Source of the DNA: Mycolicibacterium gilvum | GTDB lineage: Bacteria > Actinomycetota > Actinomycetes > Mycobacteriales > Mycobacteriaceae | Assembly (NCBI RefSeq): GCF_900454025.1 | Contig: NZ_UGQM01000001.1 | Location: 4,030,001-4,094,000 of the forward strand | Direction: 5' to 3' | DNA: 64,000 bases | Translations under genes and position numbers: made by a program | Shown here: positions 1 through 9,151 of the stretch, in pieces | Numbering within the stretch: position 1 is the stretch's first letter | Layout of the letters: each line of letters begins with the position of its first letter | Notes under the pieces: generated by a model | What the model was told of the DNA's origin: nothing | Seen by the model: only the letters and a program-made list of their open reading frames with translations | Databases searched by the model: none

Positions 1-1972
1 TGGCCAGCTGTTCGTCGATGCGGTGTACGGCGAAGACGTCGGGGGCCGTGCCGGCTTCGGGAGATCCGGCAGGTTCGTACCGGGTGATCCGGGGCAGCAG
101 CTCCGGGGCCACAGCGGTCACGTAGTCGTCGATCGTCTTCCAGGCCTGGTCACCGGAGACGATCAGGTTCGAGAAGTCCTCGTTGAACAGGTCGCGGATG
201 ACCTTGACGAGAACATCGGGTTCCTCGTAGAGCGCGACCGCTGCCCCGGCCTTCTTCGCCGTGACCTCGGCGGCCTTGGCCTCGATGTCGGTCCACCTCT
301 TCTGCAGGCGTTCGACGTCGGTACGGATGTCGTCTTCTTTGACGCCCTCGGACGCCGTGCGGATGATGACGCCGGCGTTGGACGGGACGACCTCGCGCAG
401 GATCTCCTTCAACCGTTGCCGCTCGGTGTCGGGCAGCTTGCGGCTGATGCCGGTCGACGATGCACCCGGCACGTAGACGAGGTACCGCCCGGCCAGGGAC
501 ACCTGGGTCGTCAACCGGGCGCCCTTGTGACCGACGGGGTCCTTGCTGACCTGGACGACGACGTAGTCGCCCGGCTTGAGCGCCTGTTCGATCTTGCGCT
601 GGGCGCCGCCGAGACCGGCCGCCTCCCAGTTCACCTCACCGGCGTAGAGCACGCCGTTGCGGCCGCGGCCGATGTCGACGAACGCCGCCTCCATCGACGG
701 CAGCACGTTCTGCACGATGCCGAGGTAGATGTTGCCGACCAGTGACACCTGGGCTGCCGACGTCACGAAATGCTCGACCACCACGCCGTCTTCGAGGACC
801 GCGATCTGGGTGTACCGCGCGCCTTCGTGCGGGGGCTCGGTGCGGACCTTGTCCCGGACGACCATCGTGCGTTCGACGGCTTCGCGCCGGGCCAGGAACT
901 CGGCCTCCGACAGGATCGGCGGTCGGCGTCGTCCCGCGTCGCGCCCGTCCCTGCGGCGCTGACGTTTGGCCTCCAGGCGGGTCGAACCGCTGATCCCCTG
1001 GATCTCGTCGCTCTTGTCGCCCTTGTCGGCCCGTCCGGATTTCCGCGGCTCACGCTCGTGGACGACGGTGTTCGGGGGGTCGTCGGGTGATCCGCCGGAA
1101 CCGTTGTCGTCGTCGGATCCGGACTTGCGCCGGCGGCGGCGGCGCCGTCTACGGGTGCCGGCGTCACCGCCCGCGCCGTCGTCATCGCCGTTGTCGTCCT
1201 CGCCGTTGTCGTCCTCGGAGTCGTCCGACCGGGCCTTCTCCGTTTCGGCGTCACCGTCTGAATCGCCGTCGGCGTCGGAGGGCTCGTCGCCGTTCTGTTC
1301 GCCGCGTCCGCGCCCACGACCGCGCCGGCCGCGCCGGCGCCGCTTGGCCGCGGGCCGACCCGACTGGTCGTCATCGGAGTCGGAATCCGAGTCGTCGGAA
1401 TCGTCGGAGTCGGACGCGTCCTCATCGTCGTCATCGCTGTCCTCGTAACGGTCCTCGAACCGGACCGGTTGGGGCGCGACGAACAGCGGCAGGTAGTCGG
1501 CAGGCTCGGCGGTCGACGGTGCGGACGGCGTCTCCAGGATCAGCCGGGACTCCGGCTCCTCCTCGGCAGGTGCCTCCGGGGCCGGCGCCTCAGGCCCGGG
1601 CTGGGGCTGGGCTTGGGCTTCGGACTGGGCCTGGGCTTCGGGCTGGGGCTCGGCCTGGGCTTCGACGGCGTCGGTGGCGACCTCGGTCACCTGCTCCGGG
1701 GTGGTCTCCGGTTCCGGAGCGGCCAACACCTCGCGCACCCGGTCGGCCTCGTCGGGACCCACCGTCGAATGCGCGCTGCGGGCCCGGCCGTCGAGCTCGG
1801 CCAGTGCGTCGATGATGCGACGGCTCGTGGTGCCCAGCACCCGCGCCAGCGAATGAACCCGGAGCTTCTCGGACGCCGGAGCGCTCTTCGCCTGCGAGGG
1901 CGTCTCAGCTAAGCGCTGGGGCTCTTCCCCAAGTTCGTGGTTCGAATCCTGCAAGTTCTCATTGTCAGCCAC
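1..1972 (-). CDS. rne: Ribonuclease E/G, 5' part (runs off left edge)
   Basis: Endoribonuclease of the RNase E/G family, which processes rRNA and starts mRNA decay. About 657 codons are present; the C-terminal part lies beyond the left edge. The start is GTG at 1972, preceded by GAGGAG. The N-terminal half is an extended, low-complexity region: Ala/Gln/Pro/Glu repeats, then a Ser/Asp acidic stretch and Arg-rich patches (RRRRGRRGRGRGRG and a run of eight Arg), as known for mycobacterial RNase E. The S1-like RNA-binding domain (GNIYLGIVQNVLPSMEAAFV, ending VSLAGRYLVYVPG) and the start of the RNase-H-like region follow. First gene of a minus-strand block; no gene shares its promoter region, which holds a structured leader. 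Family assignment is firm; the catalytic Asp residues are outside the window. Confidence 0.95.
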   Translation of the reverse strand, partial: MADNENLQDSNHELGEEPQRLAETPSQAKSAPASEKLRVHSLARVLGTTSRRIIDALAELDGRARSAHSTVGPDEADRVREVLAAPEPETTPEQVTEVATDAVEAQAEPQPEAQAQSEAQAQPQPGPEAPAPEAPAEEEPESRLILETPSAPSTAEPADYLPLFVAPQPVRFEDRYEDSDDDDEDASDSDDSDDSDSDSDDDQSGRPAAKRRRRGRRGRGRGRGEQNGDEPSDADGDSDGDAETEKARSDDSEDDNGEDDNGDDDGAGGDAGTRRRRRRRRRKSGSDDDNGSGGSPDDPPNTVVHEREPRKSGRADKGDKSDEIQGISGSTRLEAKRQRRRDGRDAGRRRPPILSEAEFLARREAVERTMVVRDKVRTEPPHEGARYTQIAVLEDGVVVEHFVTSAAQVSLVGNIYLGIVQNVLPSMEAAFVDIGRGRNGVLYAGEVNWEAAGLGGAQRKIEQALKPGDYVVVQVSKDPVGHKGARLTTQVSLAGRYLVYVPGASSTGISRKLPDTERQRLKEILREVVPSNAGVIIRTASEGVKEDDIRTDVERLQKRWTDIEAKAAEVTAKKAGAAVALYEEPDVLVKVIRDLFNEDFSNLIVSGDQAWKTIDDYVTAVAPELLPRITRYEPAGSPEAGTAPDVFAVHRIDEQLA

Positions 1973-2282
1973 GTATTCTCCTCAAGCCCCCGGGCGCGTC
2001 ACTTTGCTGACGCGGCCACGCGAGGGCTTCCGATTCTGTATCCGGGCTACCTACTCCCGGACTTGTAATGGTCTCGCGCCGAGTGATCCCTGAGGAACGT
2101 TCTCGGCGCCTGTCTGAATGATGGCCGGACGGGTCTGCGCCGCACCGGGGTAGCGGTGGTCGCGCTCGTCGAAGTCTTCATTCGGATGGCCGACCCGGGT
2201 TGTAAGGCCGGTCACCCTCGACCATTATCCCACACCGCGAGGAGTGAACCGCGAAGGCTGGGTCAGCTCGGATCCAGCGGGC
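1973..2282 (-). promoter_or_regulatory. rne promoter and structured leader
   Basis: This 310-base gap between ndk and rne has no plausible gene. Two inverted repeats lie close upstream of the rne start. A 6-bp stem GCGTCA/TGACGC at 1996-2013 is enclosed by AAGCCC/GGGCTT at about 1984-2029. A second, 8-bp stem GCGCCGAG/CTCGGCGC spans 2076-2109. RNase E genes are known to be autoregulated through structured 5' leaders in enterobacteria, and mycobacterial rne transcripts have long leaders. The stems are visible here; a regulatory role is inferred. Confidence 0.45.
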
Positions 2283-2693
2283 TCACAGACCGGGGAACCA
2301 GAGCGCGATCTCCCGCGCCGCCGAGTCCGGCGAATCGGACCCGTGCACCAGGTTGAACTGGGTTTCCAGACCCAGGTCGCCACGGATGGTGCCGGGGATC
2401 GCCTTCTCCACGGGATCGGTTCCACCGGCGAGTTGCCGGAACGCCGCGATGGCCCGGGGGCCTTCCAGCACGGCTGCCACGACGGGACCGGAGGTGATGA
2501 ACTCCAGCAGCGAGGCGAAGAACGGCTTGCCCTCGTGTTCGGCGTAGTGCGCGCGGGCGGTGTCATCGCCGACGTTCTTCAGCTCCAGCGCGACGATCGC
2601 CAGGCCCTTGGCCTCGATTCGGCTGATGATCTCTCCGATGAGGCGGCGCTGCACACCGTCGGGCTTGATCAGGACCAGAGTTCGCTCAGTCAC
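2283..2693 (-). CDS. ndk: Nucleoside diphosphate kinase
   Basis: Transfers the gamma phosphate of ATP to nucleoside diphosphates through a phosphohistidine intermediate; cytosolic. It has 136 residues, the usual length. The N-terminal signature [12 protein letters not shown] is present, and the catalytic His is H117 in NLVHGSDS, followed by the expected Ser-rich loop. The start is GTG. It sits 10 bases downstream of the DUF4233 gene start side and upstream of rne on the same strand, the standard mycobacterial order. The protein is slightly short at the C-terminus (ends in FPGL), as in other mycobacterial Ndk. Assignment is secure. Confidence 0.97.
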   Translation of the reverse strand: MTERTLVLIKPDGVQRRLIGEIISRIEAKGLAIVALELKNVGDDTARAHYAEHEGKPFFASLLEFITSGPVVAAVLEGPRAIAAFRQLAGGTDPVEKAIPGTIRGDLGLETQFNLVHGSDSPDSAAREIALWFPGL

Positions 2694-2703
2694 GCCAGAC
2701 AGA

Positions 2704-3087
2704 CTAGTGGTCCCCGCCGGACTGCCCCGGAAGCAGGCCCCGCTTCTGCCGGCGCAGCACCTCCGCCCGCAGGTAGGCGATCAGCAGCCACACCACGAAG
2801 AAGAGCAGTCCGATGAAGCCCACGCCCGGATAGAGGAACCACCCCGCCACCAGAAGCAGCTGAACGCCGACGTTCGCCCAGATCGCCCACCCCCTGCCTT
2901 GGACGCCGGCCATCACCACCAGCAGCACGGCGAAGCCGATGACATAGGCCGTCGAGAACGGGGTCAGGCCCGGCCCCACGGCGCCCACCACGGGCAGCGC
3001 GAGGAGCACCACGATCGCTTCCAGGATCAGGGTTCCGGCCATCACCCCGCGGAAGCTCTTCCACGGATCCGGCGGCGGTGTGCTCAT
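2704..3087 (-). CDS. DUF4233 membrane protein
   Basis: A 127-residue protein starting [20 protein letters not shown]. Three to four hydrophobic segments follow: about residues 15-38 ([15 protein letters not shown]), 45-63 ([18 protein letters not shown]) and 70-105 (two close helices ending [10 protein letters not shown]). It ends in a basic cytoplasmic tail, [16 protein letters not shown]. This matches the DUF4233 family that accompanies folC in actinobacteria; its function is not known. The ATG overlaps the folC stop by 4 bases, so translation is probably coupled. The gene order folC-DUF4233-ndk is conserved in mycobacteria. Confidence 0.9.
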   Translation of the reverse strand: MSTPPPDPWKSFRGVMAGTLILEAIVVLLALPVVGAVGPGLTPFSTAYVIGFAVLLVVMAGVQGRGWAIWANVGVQLLLVAGWFLYPGVGFIGLLFFVVWLLIAYLRAEVLRRQKRGLLPGQSGGDH

Positions 3088-4499
3088 GCGGGGTCCTTTC
3101 CGAAGAGGGTGCGCGCAGCACCGGCGGTGACCACCGATCCGGTGATCACGATCCCCGCGCCGCTCATCCCCGCGGCGTCCCCGTCGCTTCCGGAATCCTC
3201 GACCACGGCGGTGGCCGTCTCGATCGCGTCCGGCAGGGTCGCCGCGGTGATGACACGTTCGGGACCGAAGATCTCCTCGGCCTTGACGGCCAGCGCCGCG
3301 GCCTCCAGGGCACGCGGTGACCCGTTGTGGGTGACGACGATCTGGTCGAGCGCGGGTTCGAGCGCGGCCAGGATGCCGTCGACGTCCTTGTCCCCCATCA
3401 CCGACACCACGCCGACGAGATACCGGAAGTCGAATTCGTCGCGGAGTGCCTCCGACAACGCTGCCGCGCCTGCCGGATTGTGCGCCGCGTCGATGAAAAC
3501 CGTTGGGGCGTTGCGCATCCGCTCCAGTCGTCCCGGCGAGGTGACCGCTGCGAAACCGGCGCGGACGGTGTCGACGTCGAGCTGGCGGTCGGCGCCGGCG
3601 CCGAAGAACGCCTCGACCGCGGCGAGGGCGACCACGGCGTTGTGCGCCTGGTGTTCTCCGTGCAGCGGCAGAAAGATGTCGGTGTACACGCCGCCGAGGC
3701 CCTGAAGCTCGAGCAGCTGCCCGCCGATCGCCACCTGGCGACCCAGGATCGCGAACTCCGAATCCTCGCGCGCCACAGCGGCATCGGCGCGTACCGCCTC
3801 GGCGAGCAGTACCTCCATCGCTTCGGGCACCTGACGGGCCAGCACCGCGACGGTGTCGGTGGGAACCAGATCGTCGGCCTGTCGGGTGATGATTCCGGCT
3901 TTCTCGCCGGCGATCTCGGCGATCGTGCCGCCGAGATAGTCGACGTGATCCACCCCGATCGGTGTGATGACGGCAACCGGGGCGTTGACGACGTTGGTGG
4001 CGTCCCACCGTCCGCCCAGCCCGACCTCGACGACGGCCACGTCGACGGGCGCGTCGGCGAACGCGGCGAACGCCATCGCGGTGACGACCTCGAACTTGCT
4101 CATCTTGGGCCCGCCCGCGCTTTCGGACTGCTGGTCGACGAGCTCGACGAACGGCTCGATCTCGCGATAGGTGTCCACATAGGCCGCCGGGCTGATCGGC
4201 ACGCCGTCGATGGAGATGCGTTCGACCGCCGACTGCAGGTGTGGACTCGTGGTGCGTCCGGTGCGCCGGCTGAATGCCGTCAACAGCGCATCGACCATCC
4301 TGGCGACCGACGTCTTGCCGTTGGTCCCGCCGATGTGGATCGACGGATACCCCTGCTGCGTTGATCCGAGCATCTCCAGCAGCGCCGATATCCGGCCGGT
4401 GCCGGGCTCGATCTTGGTCTCGGGCCACCTCTGGTCGAGCAGGTGCTCGACCTGCAGCAGGGCGGCGATCTCGTCGGGTGTGGGCTCGGCTGCGGACAT
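3084..4499 (-). CDS. folC: Folylpolyglutamate synthase / dihydrofolate synthase
   Basis: Adds glutamate to dihydropteroate and extends the polyglutamate tail of folates. The 471 residues begin MSAAEPTPDEIAALLQVEHL. A Mur-ligase-type P-loop GGTNGKTS lies at residues 57-64. The family motifs TTSPHL, the EVGLGGRWDATN block, the ITPIGVDHVDYLG loop and the C-terminal FIDAAHNPAGA ligase motif all follow in order. The start chosen is the ATG two bases after the valS stop region; the reading frame stays open further upstream but overlaps valS. Translation is coupled to the following DUF4233 gene by an ATGA overlap. Length and motifs are complete. Confidence 0.97.
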   Translation of the reverse strand: MSAAEPTPDEIAALLQVEHLLDQRWPETKIEPGTGRISALLEMLGSTQQGYPSIHIGGTNGKTSVARMVDALLTAFSRRTGRTTSPHLQSAVERISIDGVPISPAAYVDTYREIEPFVELVDQQSESAGGPKMSKFEVVTAMAFAAFADAPVDVAVVEVGLGGRWDATNVVNAPVAVITPIGVDHVDYLGGTIAEIAGEKAGIITRQADDLVPTDTVAVLARQVPEAMEVLLAEAVRADAAVAREDSEFAILGRQVAIGGQLLELQGLGGVYTDIFLPLHGEHQAHNAVVALAAVEAFFGAGADRQLDVDTVRAGFAAVTSPGRLERMRNAPTVFIDAAHNPAGAAALSEALRDEFDFRYLVGVVSVMGDKDVDGILAALEPALDQIVVTHNGSPRALEAAALAVKAEEIFGPERVITAATLPDAIETATAVVEDSGSDGDAAGMSGAGIVITGSVVTAGAARTLFGKDPA

Positions 4500-4501
4500 G
4501 G

Positions 4502-7204
4502 CTATTCGCCGGCCGGGAGCGCCGAGAGACGTGCCGTGATCCGGTCCACCTCTTCGCCCGCCACCTGTCGGCGTGCCCGGATCTTGTCGACCACGTCGGC
4601 GGGAGCCTTGGCCAGGAACGCGTCGTTGCCGAGCTTGGCCGAGGTCCCGGCCAGCTCCTTCTGGGCGGCGGCCAGATCCTTCTCCAGCCTGCGGCGTTCC
4701 GCGTCCACGTCCACGGTGCCCGAGGTGTCGACCTCGACGACGACGGTCGACGCGGACAGCCGCACCTCCACCGACGCCGACGGGGTGAAGCCCTCTGCCG
4801 GCGGGGTCAACCACGCCAGCGCGGTGACCGCGGGCACGTGCGCGTCCAGACCCGCGGCCGAGACCTCCGACAGCCGGGCCGGAACCTTCTGCCGGTCGGC
4901 CAGACCCTGATCGCTGCGGAACCGCCGCACCTCGGTGATCAGCTTCTGCATATCGGTGATCCGTTGCGCCGCAGCATGATCGGGCGCGAAGCCGGTGGCG
5001 GTCGGCCAGTCCGCGATCACCAGGGACTCTCCCCCGGTCAGGGTCTTCCACAGCACCTCGGTGACGAACGGCATCACCGGGTGCAGCAGTTTGAGCAACA
5101 CGTCCAGGACGGTGGCCAGCACCGCCGTGGTGCGAGCGGTCTGCGGGTCTTCCTGTCCGAGTTGGACTTTCGCCAACTCCAGATACCAGTCACAGAACTC
5201 GTCCCACGCGAAGTGGTAGAGCGCCTCGCAGGCCCGGTTGAACTCGTAGTTGTCCAACGCGGCGTCGACGTCTGCGCGGACCTCTTCGAGCCTGCCGAGG
5301 ATCCACCGGTCGGCGTCGGTGAGTTCGGCGGTCGGCGGCAACGGTGCGGGGCTGGCCCCGTTCAGGAGTGCGAAGCGGGTGGCGTTGAACAGCTTGGTCG
5401 CGAAGTTGCGCGACGCGCGGGCGTGGTCCTCACCGATCGCGAGATCGCCGCCGGGGCTGGCGCCGCGGGCGAGGGTGAACCGCAGCGCATCGGCGCCGAA
5501 CGTCTCCACCCAGTCCAGCGGATCGATGCCGTTGCCCCGCGACTTGCTCATCTTGCGGCCGAATTCGTCGCGGATCAGCCCGTGCAGGAACACGTTTTTG
5601 AAAGGAACCTGCGGACTGGACTTTTTCGCGGCACCGTCGCCGGTGATGGCCGGGTCGCCGCCGACGAACGTGCCGAACATCATCATCCGCGCCACCCAGA
5701 AGAACAGGATGTCGTAGCCGGTGACCAGCACGGTGGTCGGGTAGAACTTCGCGAGTTCCGGCGTGTGGTCAGGCCAGCCCATCGTCGAGAACGGCCACAG
5801 CGCCGAGCTGAACCACGTGTCGAGCACGTCGGGGTCCTGCTCCCAGCCCTCCGGCGGGGTCTCGTCGGGCCCGACGCACACCGTCTCACCGTTCGGACCG
5901 TGCCAGATCGGAATCCGGTGACCCCACCACAGCTGCCGCGAGATGCACCAGTCGTGCATGTTGTCCACCCACGCGAACCACCGGGGCTCCAGGCTGGCTG
6001 GATGAATCACGGTGTCGCCGTTGCGAACCGCGTCACCGGCGGCCTTGGCCAGCGTTTCCACCCGGACCCACCACTGCAGGCTCAGACGCGGCTCGATCGG
6101 CTCCCCGCTGCGCTCGGAGTGACCGACGCTGTGCAGGTACGGACGCTTCTCCGCGACGATGCGTCCCTGTTCGGCCAGTGCCTCGCGCACCGCGACGCGC
6201 GCCTCGAAGCGGTCCATGCCGTCGAACTGCGTCCCGGTGCCGGCGACGCGGCCCCTGGTGTCGAGCATCGTGGGCATCGGCAGCTGGTGCCGCAGGCCGA
6301 TCTCGAAGTCATTCGGGTCGTGGGCGGGGGTGACTTTGACTGCGCCCGTGCCGAATTCAGGGTCGACGTGAGAGTCGGCGACCACGATCAGTTCGGTGTC
6401 GAGGAACGGGTGCGGCAACGTCGTGCCGACGAGTTCGCGGTAACGGTCGTCCTCGGGGTGCACCGCGATCGCGGTGTCGGCGAGCATGGTCTCCAGCCGG
6501 GTGGTCGCGACGACGATGTGCGGTTCGGAGTCGTCCATCGAGCCGTACCGGAACGACACCAGCTCGCCCTCGACGTCCTCGTACTTGACCTCGAGATCGG
6601 AGATCGCCGTCTCCAGTACCGGCGACCAGTTCACCAGCCGCTCGGCCTGGTAGATCAGCCCGGCGTCGAAGAGCCGTTTGAAGATCGTGCGCACCGCGCG
6701 CGACAGCGTGTCGTCCATTGTGAAGCGGTCCCGGCTCCAGTCGACGCCGTCACCGATGCGGCGCATCTGCGCGCCGATGGTGCCGCCGGACTCGCGCTTC
6801 CAGTCCCAGACCTTGTCGATGAACAGCTCGCGGCCGAAGTCCTCCTTGGTCTTCCCGTCGGCGGCCAGCTGCTTTTCCACGACGCTCTGGGTGGCGATGC
6901 CCGCGTGGTCCATGCCGGGTAGCCACAGCACCTCGTAGCCCTGCATGCGCTTGCGCCGGGTGAGCGCATCCATCAGCGTGTGGTCCAGGGCGTGCCCCAT
7001 GTGCAGGCTGCCCGTCACGTTGGGCGGCGGCAGCACGATCGAGTACGCCGGTTTGTCGCTGGAGGGGTCGGCGGTGAAGTAGCCGGCCTCGACCCAGCCG
7101 TCGTACAGATCGCTCTCCACCGTCCCCGGGTCCCAGGACTTGGGCAGGGCATCGAGCTCCGAGACGCTGCGCGCGTCACCGTTGGCATGGGGCTGGGAAG
7201 TCAC
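4502..7204 (-). CDS. valS: Valyl-tRNA synthetase
   Basis: Class I aminoacyl-tRNA synthetase that charges tRNA-Val. It has 900 residues and starts at a GTG (VTSQPHANG). The HIGH motif is HMGH at residues 68-71 within [17 protein letters not shown], and the KMSKS loop lies near residue 550 ([14 protein letters not shown]). The editing (CP1) domain lies between them ([17 protein letters not shown]). The C-terminal coiled-coil arm typical of ValRS is visible ([22 protein letters not shown]). folC begins 2 bases after the stop, so the two are probably co-transcribed. All hallmarks are intact. Confidence 0.98.
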   Translation of the reverse strand: MTSQPHANGDARSVSELDALPKSWDPGTVESDLYDGWVEAGYFTADPSSDKPAYSIVLPPPNVTGSLHMGHALDHTLMDALTRRKRMQGYEVLWLPGMDHAGIATQSVVEKQLAADGKTKEDFGRELFIDKVWDWKRESGGTIGAQMRRIGDGVDWSRDRFTMDDTLSRAVRTIFKRLFDAGLIYQAERLVNWSPVLETAISDLEVKYEDVEGELVSFRYGSMDDSEPHIVVATTRLETMLADTAIAVHPEDDRYRELVGTTLPHPFLDTELIVVADSHVDPEFGTGAVKVTPAHDPNDFEIGLRHQLPMPTMLDTRGRVAGTGTQFDGMDRFEARVAVREALAEQGRIVAEKRPYLHSVGHSERSGEPIEPRLSLQWWVRVETLAKAAGDAVRNGDTVIHPASLEPRWFAWVDNMHDWCISRQLWWGHRIPIWHGPNGETVCVGPDETPPEGWEQDPDVLDTWFSSALWPFSTMGWPDHTPELAKFYPTTVLVTGYDILFFWVARMMMFGTFVGGDPAITGDGAAKKSSPQVPFKNVFLHGLIRDEFGRKMSKSRGNGIDPLDWVETFGADALRFTLARGASPGGDLAIGEDHARASRNFATKLFNATRFALLNGASPAPLPPTAELTDADRWILGRLEEVRADVDAALDNYEFNRACEALYHFAWDEFCDWYLELAKVQLGQEDPQTARTTAVLATVLDVLLKLLHPVMPFVTEVLWKTLTGGESLVIADWPTATGFAPDHAAAQRITDMQKLITEVRRFRSDQGLADRQKVPARLSEVSAAGLDAHVPAVTALAWLTPPAEGFTPSASVEVRLSASTVVVEVDTSGTVDVDAERRRLEKDLAAAQKELAGTSAKLGNDAFLAKAPADVVDKIRARRQVAGEEVDRITARLSALPAGE

Positions 7205-7258
7205 CGCGCCATTCTAGGAAGTGTCCGCGAGGTGCCGCGTCGCGCCCGACGGGCCGCC

Positions 7259-7840
7259 CTACTTCCTGCCGCCCAGCAATCCACCCAGGATGTTTCCGAG
7301 GGGCCCGCCCTTGTCGCCGCCGAGCACACTGCCCAGGATGCCGCCGAGCGGGTTGTCGCCCCCGCCGGCGCCTTGCCCACCGCCCAGGATCCCGCCGAGG
7401 ATGTCGGTGAGCCCGCCGCCGGACCCGCCGGGTGTGCTCTGTCCGCCGGAGAGTTTCCTGCCGAGGTAGGCCAGCACTATCGGGGCGAGGATCGGCAGCA
7501 ATTTGTTGATCAGGTCGCTGTTGCCGGCGCCGCCGCCGGACAGAGCGGCCGCGACCTGACCGGTGTCGTTTCCGCCGAAGATCTTGGCGACGGCCTTCGA
7601 CCCGTCGGCCTCGTCGACCTGCTCGACGTCGACGCCGCCGTCCAGAAGCCCTGCGTGGTTGTTGGCGGCCGAGGCGATGGCGGATGCGGTCCCCGGGTCC
7701 GCGGCGTTGTGCTGCAGCCCACCGACGAGCACCGGCAACAGGGTTTTGACCGCATCACCGACCTCGCGCTCGTCGGCACCCAGCCGCTGCGCGATCTGCT
7801 GGGTGGGTATCTCGGAGTACAGATCGTCGAGGTCGGTCAT
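7259..7840 (-). CDS. DUF937 domain protein
   Basis: A 193-residue protein beginning MTDLDDLYSEIPTQQIAQRLG. The N-terminal 150 residues match the DUF937 (YidB-like) fold: a helix-rich segment with AADPGTASAIASAANNHAGLLDG, then IFGGNDTGQVAAALS and DLINKLLPILAPIVLAYLG. The C-terminal 60 residues are Gly-rich (GGILGGGQGAGGGDNPLGG), probably flexible. There is no signal peptide. The family's role is unknown; some members are described as stress- or septation-related, which cannot be read from this sequence. It lies between valS and the saccharopine-dehydrogenase-like gene on the same strand, with short gaps of about 40-55 bases. Confidence 0.8.
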   Translation of the reverse strand: MTDLDDLYSEIPTQQIAQRLGADEREVGDAVKTLLPVLVGGLQHNAADPGTASAIASAANNHAGLLDGGVDVEQVDEADGSKAVAKIFGGNDTGQVAAALSGGGAGNSDLINKLLPILAPIVLAYLGRKLSGGQSTPGGSGGGLTDILGGILGGGQGAGGGDNPLGGILGSVLGGDKGGPLGNILGGLLGGRK

Positions 7841-7883
7841 GGTCCGACGGTAGTCCCGCGCACCGGCTGTGGGACGGATTCGG

Positions 7884-9140
7884 TCAGTTCAGCCGTGACA
7901 CGTCCAGCGACACGTCCGCGCCCGGGAACCTGGCGAGCAGGGCGTCGCCCATCGCGGCGGCCGGGGTCAGGATTCCGCGCAGGTCCGACAGCTTGTCGCG
8001 GTCCAACGCCAGCGCCAGGCCGCTCTCGCCGAGCAGCACCGCGGTCGCCTTGTACCCGGGGTCGCCGTTCTGGGACATCCGGGCGACGTAGCGGGCACCC
8101 GTCGAGGTCGTGGTGTAGGTCTCGACCGTGTAGTGCCCGCGCTCGCGGGTCTGTTCGTTCGGGCCGGTGCCGGGTTTGGGCAGGACGCGTTCGAGTGCGG
8201 CACGCGGCACGCGGTTGAGGAAGCGGCTGCCCAGTTGCATCGTCGCGGCGTTGCCGGCCGTCGCCACGGCCGCGAGCACGGGTGCCCCGATGGAGCGGCC
8301 GGTGCTCATCAGCTCGGCGTACTCGAAGCGCCTGCCGTACGCGTAGTCGAGCAGCGCGTTGCTGCGCCGCACGACGCGGGTGTTCGGCAGCGCCATCGCG
8401 AATGCGCCGACCCAGTAGCCGTCGAGTTCGGGGGCGATCTCGCGGCCGCGCCGCCACCGCGCGTCGGGTTGCGGCCCGAGTTCGGGCTCGGCCCCGCGGT
8501 CGGGGGTCAGGGTGTACGGGTCGTTGAGCAGTCGCCGCGCCTCCGGATCGAGCGACGCCTCCCGGGCGAGCTCGGTCATCGACGCGATGGTGCCCCCGGA
8601 CACGCCGCCGGCGAAGGAGCGCGCCACGAAGTTCGTGTCCCCGAGCTGACCGGTGCCGTCACGCTCGGCCTGGCGGTACAGCGCGAACACCGTCATATCC
8701 GACGGGATGGAGTCGAATCCGCAGGCGTGCACGATGCGCGCACCGGTGTCGACGGCCTGCTTGTGGTGCAGATCGATGGCCCGGCGGACGAACAAGGTCT
8801 CGCCGGTCAGATCGGCGTAGTCGGTGCCGGCCGCCGCGCACGCGGCCACCAGCGGCAGTCCGTAACGCAGGTAGGGCCCCACGGTGGTCACGACGACGCG
8901 CGTGCTCGCGGCCATCGCGTTGATCGTGGAGGGCTGCGACGCGTCGGCGACGATCAGCGGCCAGTCCTTCGCCTGCTCGCCCAGCGAGTCGCGGACCGCG
9001 AGCAGGCGATCGGTGGAACGGCCGGCCAGCGCGATACGCGCACCGGTGCCCGCCGAGGCCAGGTACTGCGCCGTCAGCTTCCCGACGAATCCCGTGGCGC
9101 CGTACAGGACAATGTCGTGCTCGCGATCGTTTTCGCTCAT
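7884..9140 (-). CDS. Saccharopine dehydrogenase-like oxidoreductase (Rv2449c type)
   Basis: A 418-residue enzyme with an N-terminal Rossmann fold: HDIVLYGATGFVGKLTAQYLA, GRSTDRLLAVRDSLG and VVTTVGPYLRYG. It resembles mycobacterial saccharopine-dehydrogenase-like proteins and trans-acting enoyl reductases that reduce lipid intermediates. The conserved blocks YADLTGETLFVRRAID and HACGFDSIPSDMTVFALY fit that family well. The natural substrate cannot be told from sequence. I chose the ATG (MSEND); an in-frame GTG two codons upstream is also possible. The neighbouring peptidase stops 11 bases upstream. Its position next to valS matches the M. tuberculosis order. Confidence 0.85.
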   Translation of the reverse strand: MSENDREHDIVLYGATGFVGKLTAQYLASAGTGARIALAGRSTDRLLAVRDSLGEQAKDWPLIVADASQPSTINAMAASTRVVVTTVGPYLRYGLPLVAACAAAGTDYADLTGETLFVRRAIDLHHKQAVDTGARIVHACGFDSIPSDMTVFALYRQAERDGTGQLGDTNFVARSFAGGVSGGTIASMTELAREASLDPEARRLLNDPYTLTPDRGAEPELGPQPDARWRRGREIAPELDGYWVGAFAMALPNTRVVRRSNALLDYAYGRRFEYAELMSTGRSIGAPVLAAVATAGNAATMQLGSRFLNRVPRAALERVLPKPGTGPNEQTRERGHYTVETYTTTSTGARYVARMSQNGDPGYKATAVLLGESGLALALDRDKLSDLRGILTPAAAMGDALLARFPGADVSLDVSRLN

Positions 9141-9151
9141 GTCCACCGACG

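Noticed and set aside
23..745. Long plus-strand open frame (240 codons) opposite the start of the window
   Set aside because: It is antisense to rne, whose minus-strand frame has the conserved S1 domain; the plus-strand frame has only GC-biased composition.
1200..1450. GC-rich short repeats resembling a minisatellite
   Set aside because: They encode the Asp/Ser and Arg/Gly low-complexity part of RNase E and are explained by that.
4274..6922. 882-codon plus-strand open frame
   Set aside because: Exactly opposite valS, which has all synthetase motifs. Its length comes from third-position GC bias.
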